Notes: generated by a model not told the origin, from the sequence alone. 6,137 nucleotides of DNA from Candidatus Zymogenus sp. (GCA_030613285.1 JAUWME010000156.1:1-6137); one strand, 5' to 3'. Numbered from the stretch's first letter, positions 1 to 5,839 are shown. Translations and numbers: made by a program.

Positions 1-22
1 AAACAGAAAAACTAATTACCCC

Positions 23-108
23 GGGGGGGCGGCAATGCTGGGCGGGGGGTGGTAATGCTGGGATGGGGGGAAATGTTTTGGGGGCGGTAGGTTTGTTAGA
101 ACTGGGGG
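23..108. repeat. G-rich imperfect tandem repeat, about 20-bp period
   Basis: On the plus strand a unit of the form GGYAATGCTGGG followed by a run of six G recurs with a 20-bp step: GGCAATGCTG at 31-40 and GGTAATGCTG at 51-60. It then decays into looser G-runs at 65-70, 80-84 and 104-108. The complement reads CCAGCATTRCC plus C-runs, which resembles the cores of the C-rich repeats at 3152-3378 and 5455-5550. No open frame or RNA gene is visible in 1-207. The closely spaced G-runs could allow quadruplex or other non-B structure, but one loop would be about 10 nt, so this is only a possibility. The gene to the left lies outside the window. Confidence 0.6.
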
Positions 109-207
109 TTGGAAATTATATTTGTGAAGTATTTACTTTAATATTGGGTTTGTGAGTTAGATAAATATTTGAGAGTCGTGGGTGCAAGGACGACAAACTG
201 CTGAAAA

Positions 208-825
208 ATGGAGGGAAATTCGGATTTGGGTGAGGTATTTATAGGACTTGTTCACTATCCCGTTCTGAACAAAAATGGCGTTGTTGTGGCAACGTCTGTA
301 ACTAACCTCGATATTCACGATATAGCAAGGGCTGCCAAAACCTACGGGGTATCGAAATTTTTCATCATAAATCCGATGCAAACCCAAAAGAAGCTCGTCA
401 AGAGGATCGTTGAGTATTGGTGTGAAGGGGGCGGAAAGTCATATAATCATTTACGTGGTATGGCATTAGAAAATGTTGATGTTGTTGACGACCTTACGTC
501 GGCAAAAGATGAAATCATTGCTATTACTGGAGTTGAACCTGAAATTGTAGGGACATGGGCCCGATATGATGGAGGGATTATCACCATTGGAGAACTCAGG
601 AATAAGTTGGACAATGAAAAAACCCCCTTTTTGATACTTTTTGGTACTGGTTGGGGAATGACCGATTCGATAAAGAAAATGTGTACATATATTATAGAGC
701 CAATACGAGGCACCGGTGAATATCATCACCTTTCTGTGCGCTCGGCTGTTGCAATTATTCTTGACAGAATTAGAGGAAGAAACGAAGTTAATAGGTTAAT
801 AGGAGACACTAATGTTGCAGATTGA
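208..825 (+). CDS. SPOUT-type RNA methyltransferase (TrmD-associated, PF09936-like)
   Basis: This is probably an S-adenosylmethionine-dependent RNA methyltransferase of the SPOUT (trefoil-knot) class, in the family often found between trmD and rplS in deltaproteobacteria and some other phyla; its exact RNA target is not established. Visible family signatures are the N-terminal [12 protein letters not shown] segment, the [20 protein letters not shown] block (about residues 29-48), FGTGWGM (about 145-151) and a C-terminal knot region with [13 protein letters not shown] and AIILDRIRG (about 168-190). The 205-aa length is normal for the family. It overlaps rplS by 14 nt, so the two are translationally coupled. 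A later TTG start at 226 has the better ribosome site and better matches the usual N-terminus. The family is clear; the substrate is unknown. Confidence 0.9.
   Translation: MEGNSDLGEVFIGLVHYPVLNKNGVVVATSVTNLDIHDIARAAKTYGVSKFFIINPMQTQKKLVKRIVEYWCEGGGKSYNHLRGMALENVDVVDDLTSAKDEIIAITGVEPEIVGTWARYDGGIITIGELRNKLDNEKTPFLILFGTGWGMTDSIKKMCTYIIEPIRGTGEYHHLSVRSAVAIILDRIRGRNEVNRLIGDTNVAD
210..215 (+). promoter_or_regulatory. Shine-Dalgarno GGAGGG favouring a TTG start at 226
   Basis: The ATG at 208 has no purine-rich ribosome site at normal distance; the nearest, AAGGA at 186-190, is about 17 nt away. The ATG itself overlaps a strong GGAGGG, which lies 10 nt before an in-frame TTG at 226. A TTG start would give an N-terminus [13 protein letters not shown], close to the usual start of this methyltransferase family just before the beta strand. 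The true start is therefore probably 226, giving 199 aa, but this is inferred from spacing only. Confidence 0.45.
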
Positions 826-1159
826 TATGTTGGAAAAAGAAAATATGAGATCAGACCTACCGGCCTTCAGGGCCGGAGACACGATCAAAGTATTTGTTAA
901 AATCAAGGAAGGTGAAAAAGAGAGAATACAGGTTTTTGAGGGAACTGTTATAAGGAAAAAAAGGGGGAATAGCCGCGCAAGCTTTACAGTAAGAAAAGTC
1001 TCTTACGGTGTTGGCGTGGAGAAAATTATCCCATTACACTCACCTCTAATTGATAAAATCGAGGTCATTCAAAGAGGTAGAGTAAGGAGAGCAAAACTTT
1101 ACTATTTAAGAAAACTCAGAGGTAAAGCAGCAAGGATTAAAGAACTAAAAAAATTCTAA
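812..1159 (+). CDS. rplS: 50S ribosomal protein L19
   Basis: L19 sits at the interface of the 30S and 50S subunits. The 115-aa length is typical. The family pattern is complete: an N-terminal helix ([13 protein letters not shown]), the SH3-like barrel beginning [20 protein letters not shown], then [34 protein letters not shown], and the basic C-terminal tail around [20 protein letters not shown]. The start at 812 is supported by AGGAG at 801-805, six bases upstream and inside the end of the methyltransferase gene, and by alignment with the usual L19 N-terminus; an internal ATG at 827 is less likely. No terminator follows, so transcription probably continues into the ATPase gene 36 bp downstream. 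Confidence 0.98.
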   Translation: MLQIDMLEKENMRSDLPAFRAGDTIKVFVKIKEGEKERIQVFEGTVIRKKRGNSRASFTVRKVSYGVGVEKIIPLHSPLIDKIEVIQRGRVRRAKLYYLRKLRGKAARIKELKKF

Positions 1160-1182
1160 TCCAATTTTCTACTATTTTTGTT

Positions 1183-1188
1183 GGGGGA
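1183..1188 (+). promoter_or_regulatory. Shine-Dalgarno GGGGGA deciding a GTG start at 1196
   Basis: The frame of the ATPase is open from a TTG at 1178, but that codon has no ribosome site before it. GGGGGA at 1183-1188 lies 7 nt before an in-frame GTG at 1196, an ideal spacing. The first ATG, at 1205, is 16 nt from the same site. GTG 1196 is therefore preferred. Confidence 0.6.
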
Positions 1189-1195
1189 CGTTTCT

Positions 1196-3145
1196 GTGAT
1201 CATCATGGACCTTGTTGTCTCCGGTGTGGGGAAGTTTTCTAAGCCCGTCAAATTTACATTTCACAAGGGATACAACGTTATTTATGGACTTAACGAAAGT
1301 GGAAAGAGCACTTTCGCAAAAGCCATTTTGGCGGTGTTTTTTCCAGATGTTTATTCCAATGCACCGGATTTCATCAACTGGCAGCTTGAAGGAAGTTCCC
1401 GCTGTTACTTGACTGTCTCTGACGGAAAAGATGTATACAGAATCGTTCGAGATTTCACCCAGAAACTCTCAAACCTTAGCAGATATATAAAAGACAAAAA
1501 AGCCTTTGCAATCATCACAAAAGACGAAAAAGAGATTACAGATTTTATTTCCAACTCTCTAAAACTCTTCGATGAAGATATATTTTCCAGTTCTTTTTTC
1601 TCCGATGCGGCAAACCTTCCTTCCACAAGCCCCCTTGGATATGTGGGCGCAGTAGCAAAACCTATCAAGAAGGAATCCAAACCGTCCTCAGAAGGCGATC
1701 ACGAATTGGACGGCCAAGACCCAATGTTGTTAAAAGAAAGACTCGAAACATTGAAGGGTGAAATATCAAGGGCCATAGAAATATCTGATATAGAAACCGC
1801 CTTTGATCAAGAACAATCCAACCTTTATGGAATCCAGACACAGATTAAAGAAGTTCGTGATGTCGAAAAAGAAATAGCCGAAGTCAACGAGTTTGTAAAT
1901 AGATTTAAGGTTTTTGGAGATGTAGAAGGTGTAATCAGTAGAATCGAAAGATTTACTGAATTGGAAAAACGCATCGAAACCACAATCAACCAACTGAAAA
2001 GCAAAAAGGGACAAGCAGATGCAGAGCTTATAAACGCAACCTTGCCTTCAATACCGGAACATAAGCTCTTCTTTCCGGGCATTGGAGTTGCAGTCGGTGG
2101 GATGGTTTTGCAGATGTCGTTAATTAGGGGCTTCATTGCAGATATAATTCCAGAAAGTTTCCTTGATTTGACAGTCCTATTAATCCCAGCAGGTTTAGGT
2201 ATGGTGGGATGGGTACTCTGGGAATTTTTCAGCGCATTCCTTTATCATAATAAACTTAGAACCACTGTTTCCGAATCTGACGAGGAATTGAAACAAGCAA
2301 AGGCTCGTCATAATTCAGAAACAAGAGATATTAAAGAATTGATGAAATCTCTCGGCTCGGACAATATTGAAGATATTAAAAGAAAAATAAAGAGTTATAA
2401 TCAGTCTGAAGAGAAAAAAAGCGCGCTGGAAAATAAACTAATTCAATTAAAAGAAGAAAAGGACTACGAAAGGCTTGCTGAAGAAGAGACGACAATAAAA
2501 AATAAAATAGATGACTATCAGAGAAAACTTGAAGGTATGCAAGGATTAGGTTTTACACCTCAGGAGATGAAGACAGAAATAGTAAAAATCGAGTCCTTTT
2601 TGTCAAAAAAAGGCGTAAATTTTGACAAGTACGATGATGGTAAGACTCAATCTCCAAAGTCTGGGGGATTTGGAGGTGTAGGTAAATCCTCCCGTTTCCC
2701 AGAGGATCATTTTGCAAGATCCCTCGCCATCGCCACAGAGCTTGTACAGAAAGGACAAATGGAACCTCTAAGTGAACTTCAAAAAACTTTTAATAAATAC
2801 ATTCAGGTTTTAACCAACAAGAACTATGTCAGAGCAACATTCACCAGTGACGGTGTTATTAAGTTTTTTAAGTCTGATAATCTAATGAGAGTGGGAATTG
2901 ACAGTATGTCCCTCTCCACAAAAGACTGCGTCTATTTCGCACTAAAACTTGCACTTCTCGATTCCATCCTTACAAGAAGATCAATCCCTGTGATTATGGA
3001 TGACCCTTTCATTCTCTTTGACGATCAAAGGATGACTACCGTTACTTCCATCTTAAAAGCAATGTCATCAAAGACGCAAGTTATCCTGCTGACAACAAAG
3101 CAGGCAGCGGCAAAAAGCGCCGATCGCTCTTTCCAAATCAAATAG
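1196..3145 (+). CDS. SMC/Rad50/YhaN-like coiled-coil ATPase with central membrane hairpin
   Basis: With the GTG start the protein has 649 aa. Residues 1-165 form the N-terminal half of an ABC/SMC-type ATPase head, with Walker A GLNESGKST at 31-39. Heavily charged coiled coil occupies about 170-285 and 352-470. Between them lie two hydrophobic stretches (about 293-312 and 321-350, the second containing LIPAGLGMVGWVLWEFF), giving a predicted membrane hairpin at the coiled-coil tip. A Gly/Ser-rich linker (GGFGGVGKSS) leads to the C-terminal head. This has a signature-like SMSLSTKDCVYFALKLALLD (about 569-589) and Walker B VIMDDPFILFDD (about 599-610). The switch position after QVILLTT carries Lys where relatives such as YhaN usually have His. 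This architecture resembles YhaN-type AAA proteins; a role in DNA maintenance or at the membrane is inference. No partner phosphoesterase gene is adjacent. It is probably co-transcribed with rplS. Confidence 0.85.
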   Translation: MIIMDLVVSGVGKFSKPVKFTFHKGYNVIYGLNESGKSTFAKAILAVFFPDVYSNAPDFINWQLEGSSRCYLTVSDGKDVYRIVRDFTQKLSNLSRYIKDKKAFAIITKDEKEITDFISNSLKLFDEDIFSSSFFSDAANLPSTSPLGYVGAVAKPIKKESKPSSEGDHELDGQDPMLLKERLETLKGEISRAIEISDIETAFDQEQSNLYGIQTQIKEVRDVEKEIAEVNEFVNRFKVFGDVEGVISRIERFTELEKRIETTINQLKSKKGQADAELINATLPSIPEHKLFFPGIGVAVGGMVLQMSLIRGFIADIIPESFLDLTVLLIPAGLGMVGWVLWEFFSAFLYHNKLRTTVSESDEELKQAKARHNSETRDIKELMKSLGSDNIEDIKRKIKSYNQSEEKKSALENKLIQLKEEKDYERLAEEETTIKNKIDDYQRKLEGMQGLGFTPQEMKTEIVKIESFLSKKGVNFDKYDDGKTQSPKSGGFGGVGKSSRFPEDHFARSLAIATELVQKGQMEPLSELQKTFNKYIQVLTNKNYVRATFTSDGVIKFFKSDNLMRVGIDSMSLSTKDCVYFALKLALLDSILTRRSIPVIMDDPFILFDDQRMTTVTSILKAMSSKTQVILLTTKQAAAKSADRSFQIK

Positions 3146-3151
3146 TCTCCC

Positions 3152-3378
3152 CCAATTGCCCCCCCCGATTGTTCCTGCCAGTACCCCAGCCAGTTGCCCC
3201 AGCCATTTGATCCTTCCTATTGCTCATGCCATTTGATTCTGCCAATTGTCCCCCCCGATTGCTCCGGCAAGTTGTATCTATTAGTTGTCAGCCTTCACCA
3301 CCGATTACTCCGGCCAGTTGTCCCTGCCAATTACCCCCGTCAGCTATCCATACCAGTTGCCCAGGCCAATTACTATAA
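3152..3378. repeat. Degenerate 13-bp tandem repeat array, 17 units
   Basis: Units with consensus CCARTTGYYCCBG begin at 3152, 3165, 3178, 3190, 3203, 3216, 3229, 3242, 3255, 3268, 3281, 3301, 3314, 3327, 3340, 3353 and 3366. Phase is kept almost perfectly: one unit (3178) is 12 bp and one 7-bp interruption sits at 3294-3300. Individual units diverge, yet position-specific C, T and G are retained. The array starts six bases after the ATPase stop, and a weak further unit may overlap the stop codon itself. Because 13 is not a multiple of three, the array rotates through the reading frames and is not coding. It fills most of the 308-bp gap between the ATPase and rnhB. Function is unknown. Confidence 0.88.
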
Positions 3379-3453
3379 TCAAGCGTATTTTTGAGAAACT
3401 AATCTATCTCTTTTCGTAATTCATAATGTGCTAAAATTATTTGAAACCAACTA

Positions 3454-4059
3454 ATGCTATTTAACTTTGACAATCGTCTTTATTCTAAAAACGTCAATCT
3501 GATATGTGGTGTTGACGAGGCTGGCCGTGGTCCTTTGGCGGGACCTGTGGTTGCTGCTGCGGTGGTGCTTCCCAAGGGGATAAGGCTCGAAGGCCTTCGC
3601 GACTCAAAATTGCTTACGGAAAAGAGGCGTTCTTTTTTCTTTGATGAGATAACAAACATTGCGCTAAAGTGGGCAACGGGCTTGGTTGGGCCGAAAATAG
3701 TCGATGATATAAACATCCTCAATGCCACACTCCTTGCAATGAAAGAGGCAGTTACAAAATTGGAAGGCAGTTTTGACCTGATACTTGTGGACGGCAGAGA
3801 CGAAGTTCCCGTCAACATGGTTCAGCAATCCATTATCAAGGGCGATACCCTATCTGCTCATATTGCGGCGGCGTCGGTTCTGGCAAAGGTAACCAGAGAC
3901 AGAATCATGATAGATTACCACAAAAAATACCCCCAATACAATTTCATCAGAAATAAGGGCTACGGTACCAATGAGCATAAGGCGGCACTATTAGATCACG
4001 GCCCTACCCCGATTCACAGGAGGACATTTTCTGGGGTTAAAGAGGTGTCTTTTGGATAA
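3454..4059 (+). CDS. rnhB: Ribonuclease HII
   Basis: Cytoplasmic endonuclease that cuts the RNA strand of RNA-DNA hybrids and initiates removal of single ribonucleotides misincorporated into DNA. The 201-aa length is typical. The hallmark GVDEAGRGPLAGPV is at residues 19-32. The four acidic metal-binding residues are D21, E22, D113 (ILVDG) and D131 (IKGD), with the family's usual spacing. LRDSKLLTEKRR (48-59), AHIAAASVLAKVTRDR and GYGTNEH are also present. No clear Shine-Dalgarno site precedes ATG 3454. A CATAAT hexamer at 3422-3427 could be a -10 box but has no convincing -35. The gene overlaps yraN by 8 nt. In many bacteria rnhB follows rplS directly; here the ATPase gene and a repeat array intervene. 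Confidence 0.97.
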   Translation: MLFNFDNRLYSKNVNLICGVDEAGRGPLAGPVVAAAVVLPKGIRLEGLRDSKLLTEKRRSFFFDEITNIALKWATGLVGPKIVDDINILNATLLAMKEAVTKLEGSFDLILVDGRDEVPVNMVQQSIIKGDTLSAHIAAASVLAKVTRDRIMIDYHKKYPQYNFIRNKGYGTNEHKAALLDHGPTPIHRRTFSGVKEVSFG

Positions 4060-4414
4060 TGTTTCTAAAGGAAGACTGGGAGAGAAGGCGGCAAAAAAAA
4101 GGCTCCTTCAATTGGGATACAATATCATCGAAACCAACTACAGGGTAAAGGAGGGTGAAATCGACATCGTTTCTATGGATGGCGATGTTTTGGTTTTTGT
4201 TGAAGTGAAGGCAAGGAGTGGCAAAAAGTTTGGAAGCGCTGAGGAGGCCGTCGATTCAAAAAAGATGGTAAAGCTTTCCGAAGTGGCACTTTCGTACATT
4301 ACCGAGAAGTCTCTTCATGAAATGACGATTCGATTTGACGTTGTGGCGGTGGATATGTCGGTGTCTCCTCCGAAAATAAATATTATCAAGAATGCTTTTG
4401 AATCCACTGTTTGA
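4052..4414 (+). CDS. yraN: YraN/UPF0102 family endonuclease-fold protein
   Basis: Member of the UPF0102 family, which has a PD-(D/E)xK nuclease-like fold; its biological substrate is not settled. The 120-aa length is normal. Signatures are KGRLGEKAAKKRLLQLGYNI (residues 6-25), GEIDIV with D38, and VFVEVKAR with E51 and K53, which together form the putative metal-binding catalytic set. A conserved-type FDVVAVD segment lies near the C-terminus. The start is a TTG inside the last codons of rnhB, with GAGG at 4042-4045 six bases upstream, so translation is coupled to rnhB. Pairing with rnhB is common and suggests a nucleic-acid maintenance role, which is inference. No terminator is evident in the 43 bp before the convergent lipoprotein gene. 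Confidence 0.93.
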   Translation: MDNVSKGRLGEKAAKKRLLQLGYNIIETNYRVKEGEIDIVSMDGDVLVFVEVKARSGKKFGSAEEAVDSKKMVKLSEVALSYITEKSLHEMTIRFDVVAVDMSVSPPKINIIKNAFESTV

Positions 4415-4446
4415 GATGGTGGCAAACACTAAACACAATAGATAAA

Positions 4447-4466
4447 ATCATTTCACATCATTTCAC
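4447..4466. repeat. Perfect 10-bp tandem duplication
   Basis: ATCATTTCAC occurs twice head to tail. It spans the last codons and stop of the minus-strand lipoprotein gene, so the duplication may have slightly altered or duplicated its end. It is short and has no evident function. Confidence 0.5.
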
Positions 4467-5084
4467 AGAATTGCGTCTTTCTATGATTATTTTGTAGAAT
4501 TCTTCCGATGAAAATTCATCTACTGCTTTATTTAATGCTTCAGTAAGAGCTTCACTAATTACCTGTTCATATTCTGAAATTATTCCTAACCAAAGAACGT
4601 TGGATTCATCGCCTTTAAATTCTTTTCGCCATACAGGTTTTAGAGATACATTATCAACAATTTTAATCTCAATTAGGACACTATGCCAAACCATCATATA
4701 AAGATCTAACCAAAAATCTAATATATTGCCTTCAATTAATGCATCATAATCTGAAATGTTTTCAGGCAAAACAGTTGTAATTGACACTTCATATCCCGCC
4801 TCTCTTAACGCTTCAGCAAAATATTTGGTTAGTACATTCTCAATTTTGTCGTTACTATCAATCCAACCTAAAACCATGCCGTAAGTATTTCTTTTATTTC
4901 CAATATGTTCTTTATGACCCTCTTCTCTTTTATCAATGAAAGTCTTGACTAAAATCTTACCTTCCTTTTTGTTTGAAACCTTATTTATGGGCTCATGATT
5001 GACTTTTACGATAGTTGGGCCTACTGCGCAACCACTTGAAAAAACAAAGAACAACACTATAATTAACACTCTTGACAATTTCAT
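4458..5084 (-). CDS. Predicted outer-membrane lipoprotein, function unknown
   Basis: The 208-aa product begins with a lipoprotein signal: Lys at 2 and Arg at 5, a hydrophobic core VLIIVLFFVF (6-15) and lipobox SSGC with the acylated Cys at 19. Ala follows at +2, so sorting to the outer membrane is expected. The mature part contains VKTFIDKREEG, a GMVLGWIDS segment, then KYFAEALREAGYEV and a helical C-terminus (SEALTEALNKAVDEF). This strand-plus-helix pattern, in which a conserved beta strand is followed by a 'leave room for an amphipathic helix then GYEV' motif, resembles YajG-like or secretion-type periplasmic lipoproteins, but I do not recognise the family firmly. AGAGGA at 5093-5098 lies 8 nt before the ATG. 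The gene is visibly more AT-rich than rnhB and yraN, which may indicate separate acquisition. It is convergent to yraN. Confidence 0.85.
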   Translation of the reverse strand: MKLSRVLIIVLFFVFSSGCAVGPTIVKVNHEPINKVSNKKEGKILVKTFIDKREEGHKEHIGNKRNTYGMVLGWIDSNDKIENVLTKYFAEALREAGYEVSITTVLPENISDYDALIEGNILDFWLDLYMMVWHSVLIEIKIVDNVSLKPVWRKEFKGDESNVLWLGIISEYEQVISEALTEALNKAVDEFSSEEFYKIIIERRNSVK

Positions 5085-5108
5085 AACTTATATCCTCTTT
5101 AGTATACT

Positions 5109-5137
5109 ACTATAAAACGACAACTAAGCATTGGGAA
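5109..5137 (-). promoter_or_regulatory. Candidate sigma70 promoter near the lipoprotein gene
   Basis: On the minus strand TTCCCA (5132-5137) is followed after 17 bp by TATAGT (5109-5114), about 24 bases before the ATG at 5084. Each hexamer matches the consensus at four (-35) and five (-10) positions. The call rests on sequence match only and competes with the upstream promoter at 5202-5231. Confidence 0.35.
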
Positions 5138-5176
5138 ACAAACAACAAATCATTCAAAACAAACTAAATGAATCGT

Positions 5177-5190
5177 GTTGCTTAAGCAAC
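5177..5190. promoter_or_regulatory. Perfect 14-bp palindrome, possible operator
   Basis: GTTGCTTAAGCAAC is an exact inverted repeat. It lies inside a larger imperfect pair: CATTGGGAAA at 5129-5138 and TTTCCCCAATG at 5195-5205, complementary except for one extra C. The palindrome would fall just downstream of the start point of the candidate promoter at 5202-5231, a place where a dimeric repressor could bind. Regulation of the lipoprotein gene is inferred from position only; the outer pair could also be the ends of a tiny mobile element. Confidence 0.45.
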
Positions 5191-5201
5191 CCTATTTCCC
5201 C

Positions 5202-5231
5202 AATGTACTTTATTGCTAACAGTGGTGTCAA
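5202..5231 (-). promoter_or_regulatory. Candidate sigma70 promoter, TTGACA / TACATT
   Basis: A perfect -35 TTGACA (5226-5231) is followed by 18 bp and TACATT (5202-5207, four of six matches) on the minus strand. A transcript from about 5195 would run through the 14-bp palindrome and a leader of about 110 nt into the lipoprotein gene. Confidence 0.45.
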
Positions 5232-5311
5232 GCATTTTTTAATATTTTCAAATATTATTTAATTAAATGTATATACAACTCCTTCATTTGGCAAATATTC
5301 TGCAACCAAAC
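5232..5311. other. AT-rich spacer with small inverted repeat
   Basis: No coding frame of useful length is visible on either strand here. It contains AATATTTTCAAATATT (5241-5256), a 7-bp perfect inverted repeat with a two-base centre, and TTTAATTAAA nearby (5258-5267). The hairpin lacks GC pairs and is unlikely to act as a terminator. Confidence 0.4.
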
Positions 5312-5346
5312 GAGACTGCTTGCTACGTCTGCCTTTGACAGGCTCA
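5312..5346. repeat. Two back-to-back mini-hairpins, REP-like remnant
   Basis: AGAC (5313-5316) pairs with GTCT (5327-5330), and directly after it GCCT (5331-5334) pairs with AGGC (5339-5342) around a TTGAC-type loop. The text GCTACGTCTGCCTTTGACAG resembles, from memory, dispersed REP-like palindromes seen between genes in many bacterial genomes. This is a single copy with short stems, so the assignment is weak. Confidence 0.25.
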
Positions 5347-5347
5347 C

Positions 5348-5375
5348 AAAAAAGGTGGGCCGTTTCCAACCCACC
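5348..5375 (-). terminator. Intrinsic terminator, minus strand
   Basis: On the minus strand GGTGGG (5375-5370) pairs perfectly with CCCACC (5359-5354) around a 10-nt loop and is followed by six T (5353-5348). It is oriented to end the transcript of the selenoprotein gene upstream at 5565-5768, leaving a 3' untranslated stretch of about 190 nt that contains the 22-bp repeats. Confidence 0.8.
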
Positions 5376-5454
5376 CTGCCCTTTCCAAATGTATCTTAAA
5401 TTCCAAAACCAAGTTCTTATTTAAAAACAAGCTCACTACGTATAATCACTCTCA

Positions 5455-5550
5455 CAACATCCAGTAACCCCCCACACAACGTCCAGCAACCCTTTACGCA
5501 ACAACTCCCTCAATATCCAACAGCCCTTTATGTGGCAACCCCCCACGGGG
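5455..5550. repeat. C-rich imperfect tandem repeat, 22-bp period
   Basis: On the plus strand units of the type CAAYRTCCARYAACCC plus a C/T-rich tail begin at 5455, 5477 and, after a 12-bp half unit at 5499, at 5511. A partial unit with GCAACCCCCCAC follows at 5535-5546. The array directly abuts the end of the selenoprotein gene and lies in its 3' untranslated region. Its core CCAGYAACCC resembles the 13-bp array at 3152-3378 and the complement of the 20-bp repeat at the left edge. Confidence 0.7.
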
Positions 5551-5564
5551 TGCAGTTATACGCC

Positions 5565-5768
5565 TCATGTTCCGCCGTAGCCAACCTTGACCTTTCCATC
5601 TTCCACTATCACCGGAACCTTTCTTATACCATCGCTGTGGACAAGCATCTCGTCCATTTTTGCCTTATCACTTGTAACATCGAAAAACTCCGCATTGTCG
5701 TAGGCCGACCTGGCCCTATCAGTATGGGGTCATCCATGTTTCCCGTAGATAAAAACTTTTTCACTCAT
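5565..5768 (-). CDS. Uxx-star type glutaredoxin-like selenoprotein (UGA codon 13 read as Sec)
   Basis: Small thioredoxin-fold redox protein with selenocysteine. Reading from ATG at 5768, the frame gives MSEKVFIYGKHG, then UGA (5732-5730), then PHTDRARSAYD, NAEFFDVTSDKAKMDEML, VHSDGIRKVPVIVEDG and KVKVGYGGT. The U-P-H-T replaces the CPYC of glutaredoxins, leaving no resolving Cys, as in Uxx-star proteins. VPVIV supplies the cis-proline loop (residues 51-55) and GYGG the glutaredoxin GG region. AGGAG (5777-5781) is 8 nt before the ATG, a TTGACA promoter lies upstream, a SECIS-like hairpin follows the UGA and a terminator lies downstream. The product is 67 aa if the second UGA (5567-5565) is the stop; reading it as Sec would extend the protein by U-G-V to UAA at 5558-5556. 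It is divergent from the acyl-CoA synthetase. The cellular role is unknown, presumably redox or detoxification. Confidence 0.85.
5702..5732 (-). promoter_or_regulatory. Bacterial SECIS element after Sec codon 13
   Basis: Starting at the UGA (5732-5730), 18 nt lead to a loop AGGUC (5711-5707). The loop is closed by GGGCC (5716-5712) pairing with GGCCU (5706-5702): four GC pairs and one GU. Bacterial SECIS hairpins lie inside the coding region just after the UGA and present GGU in the apical loop for SelB; in E. coli fdhF the loop AGGUCU starts 17 nt after the UGA. Loop sequence and spacing therefore match closely. Confidence 0.8.
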
Positions 5769-5810
5769 TTTTATGTCTCCTGTTTTTTTGGTGTTGTGGC
5801 TTGTTGTTGC

Positions 5811-5839
5811 AGTATTCCATAAAATTTGGGATGTGTCAA
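5811..5839 (-). promoter_or_regulatory. Sigma70 promoter of the selenoprotein gene
   Basis: Minus-strand TTGACA (5839-5834), a 17-bp spacer and AATACT (5816-5811) form a strong match. A start near 5804 would give a leader of about 36 nt before the ATG at 5768. Confidence 0.6.

Noticed and set aside
157..387. Minus-strand frame of 76 aa opposite the methyltransferase
   Set aside because: It is a shadow of the conserved plus-strand gene with no domain or ribosome site.
1178..1180. TTG start for the ATPase
   Set aside because: No Shine-Dalgarno site precedes it, whereas GTG at 1196 has GGGGGA at ideal spacing.
3152..3378. Possible CRISPR array
   Set aside because: Units are contiguous 13-mers without unique spacers, repeats are too short and too degenerate, and no cas genes are present.
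3194..3394. Open plus-strand frame of 66 aa rich in Pro, Cys and Leu
   Set aside because: It is entirely within the 13-bp repeat array, has no ribosome site, and its composition is a by-product of the C-rich repeat.
3391..3414. GAGA/TCTC hairpin followed by TTTT as a terminator of the ATPase transcript
   Set aside because: Only four base pairs with a large AT-rich loop; too weak to support.
5241..5256. AT hairpin as terminator
   Set aside because: It has no GC pairs and no proper T-run on either strand in the right place.
5532..5822. Open plus-strand frame of 96 aa, rich in Cys and His
   Set aside because: It lies antisense to the selenoprotein gene, has no convincing ribosome site and no recognisable domain; the minus strand explains the region far better.
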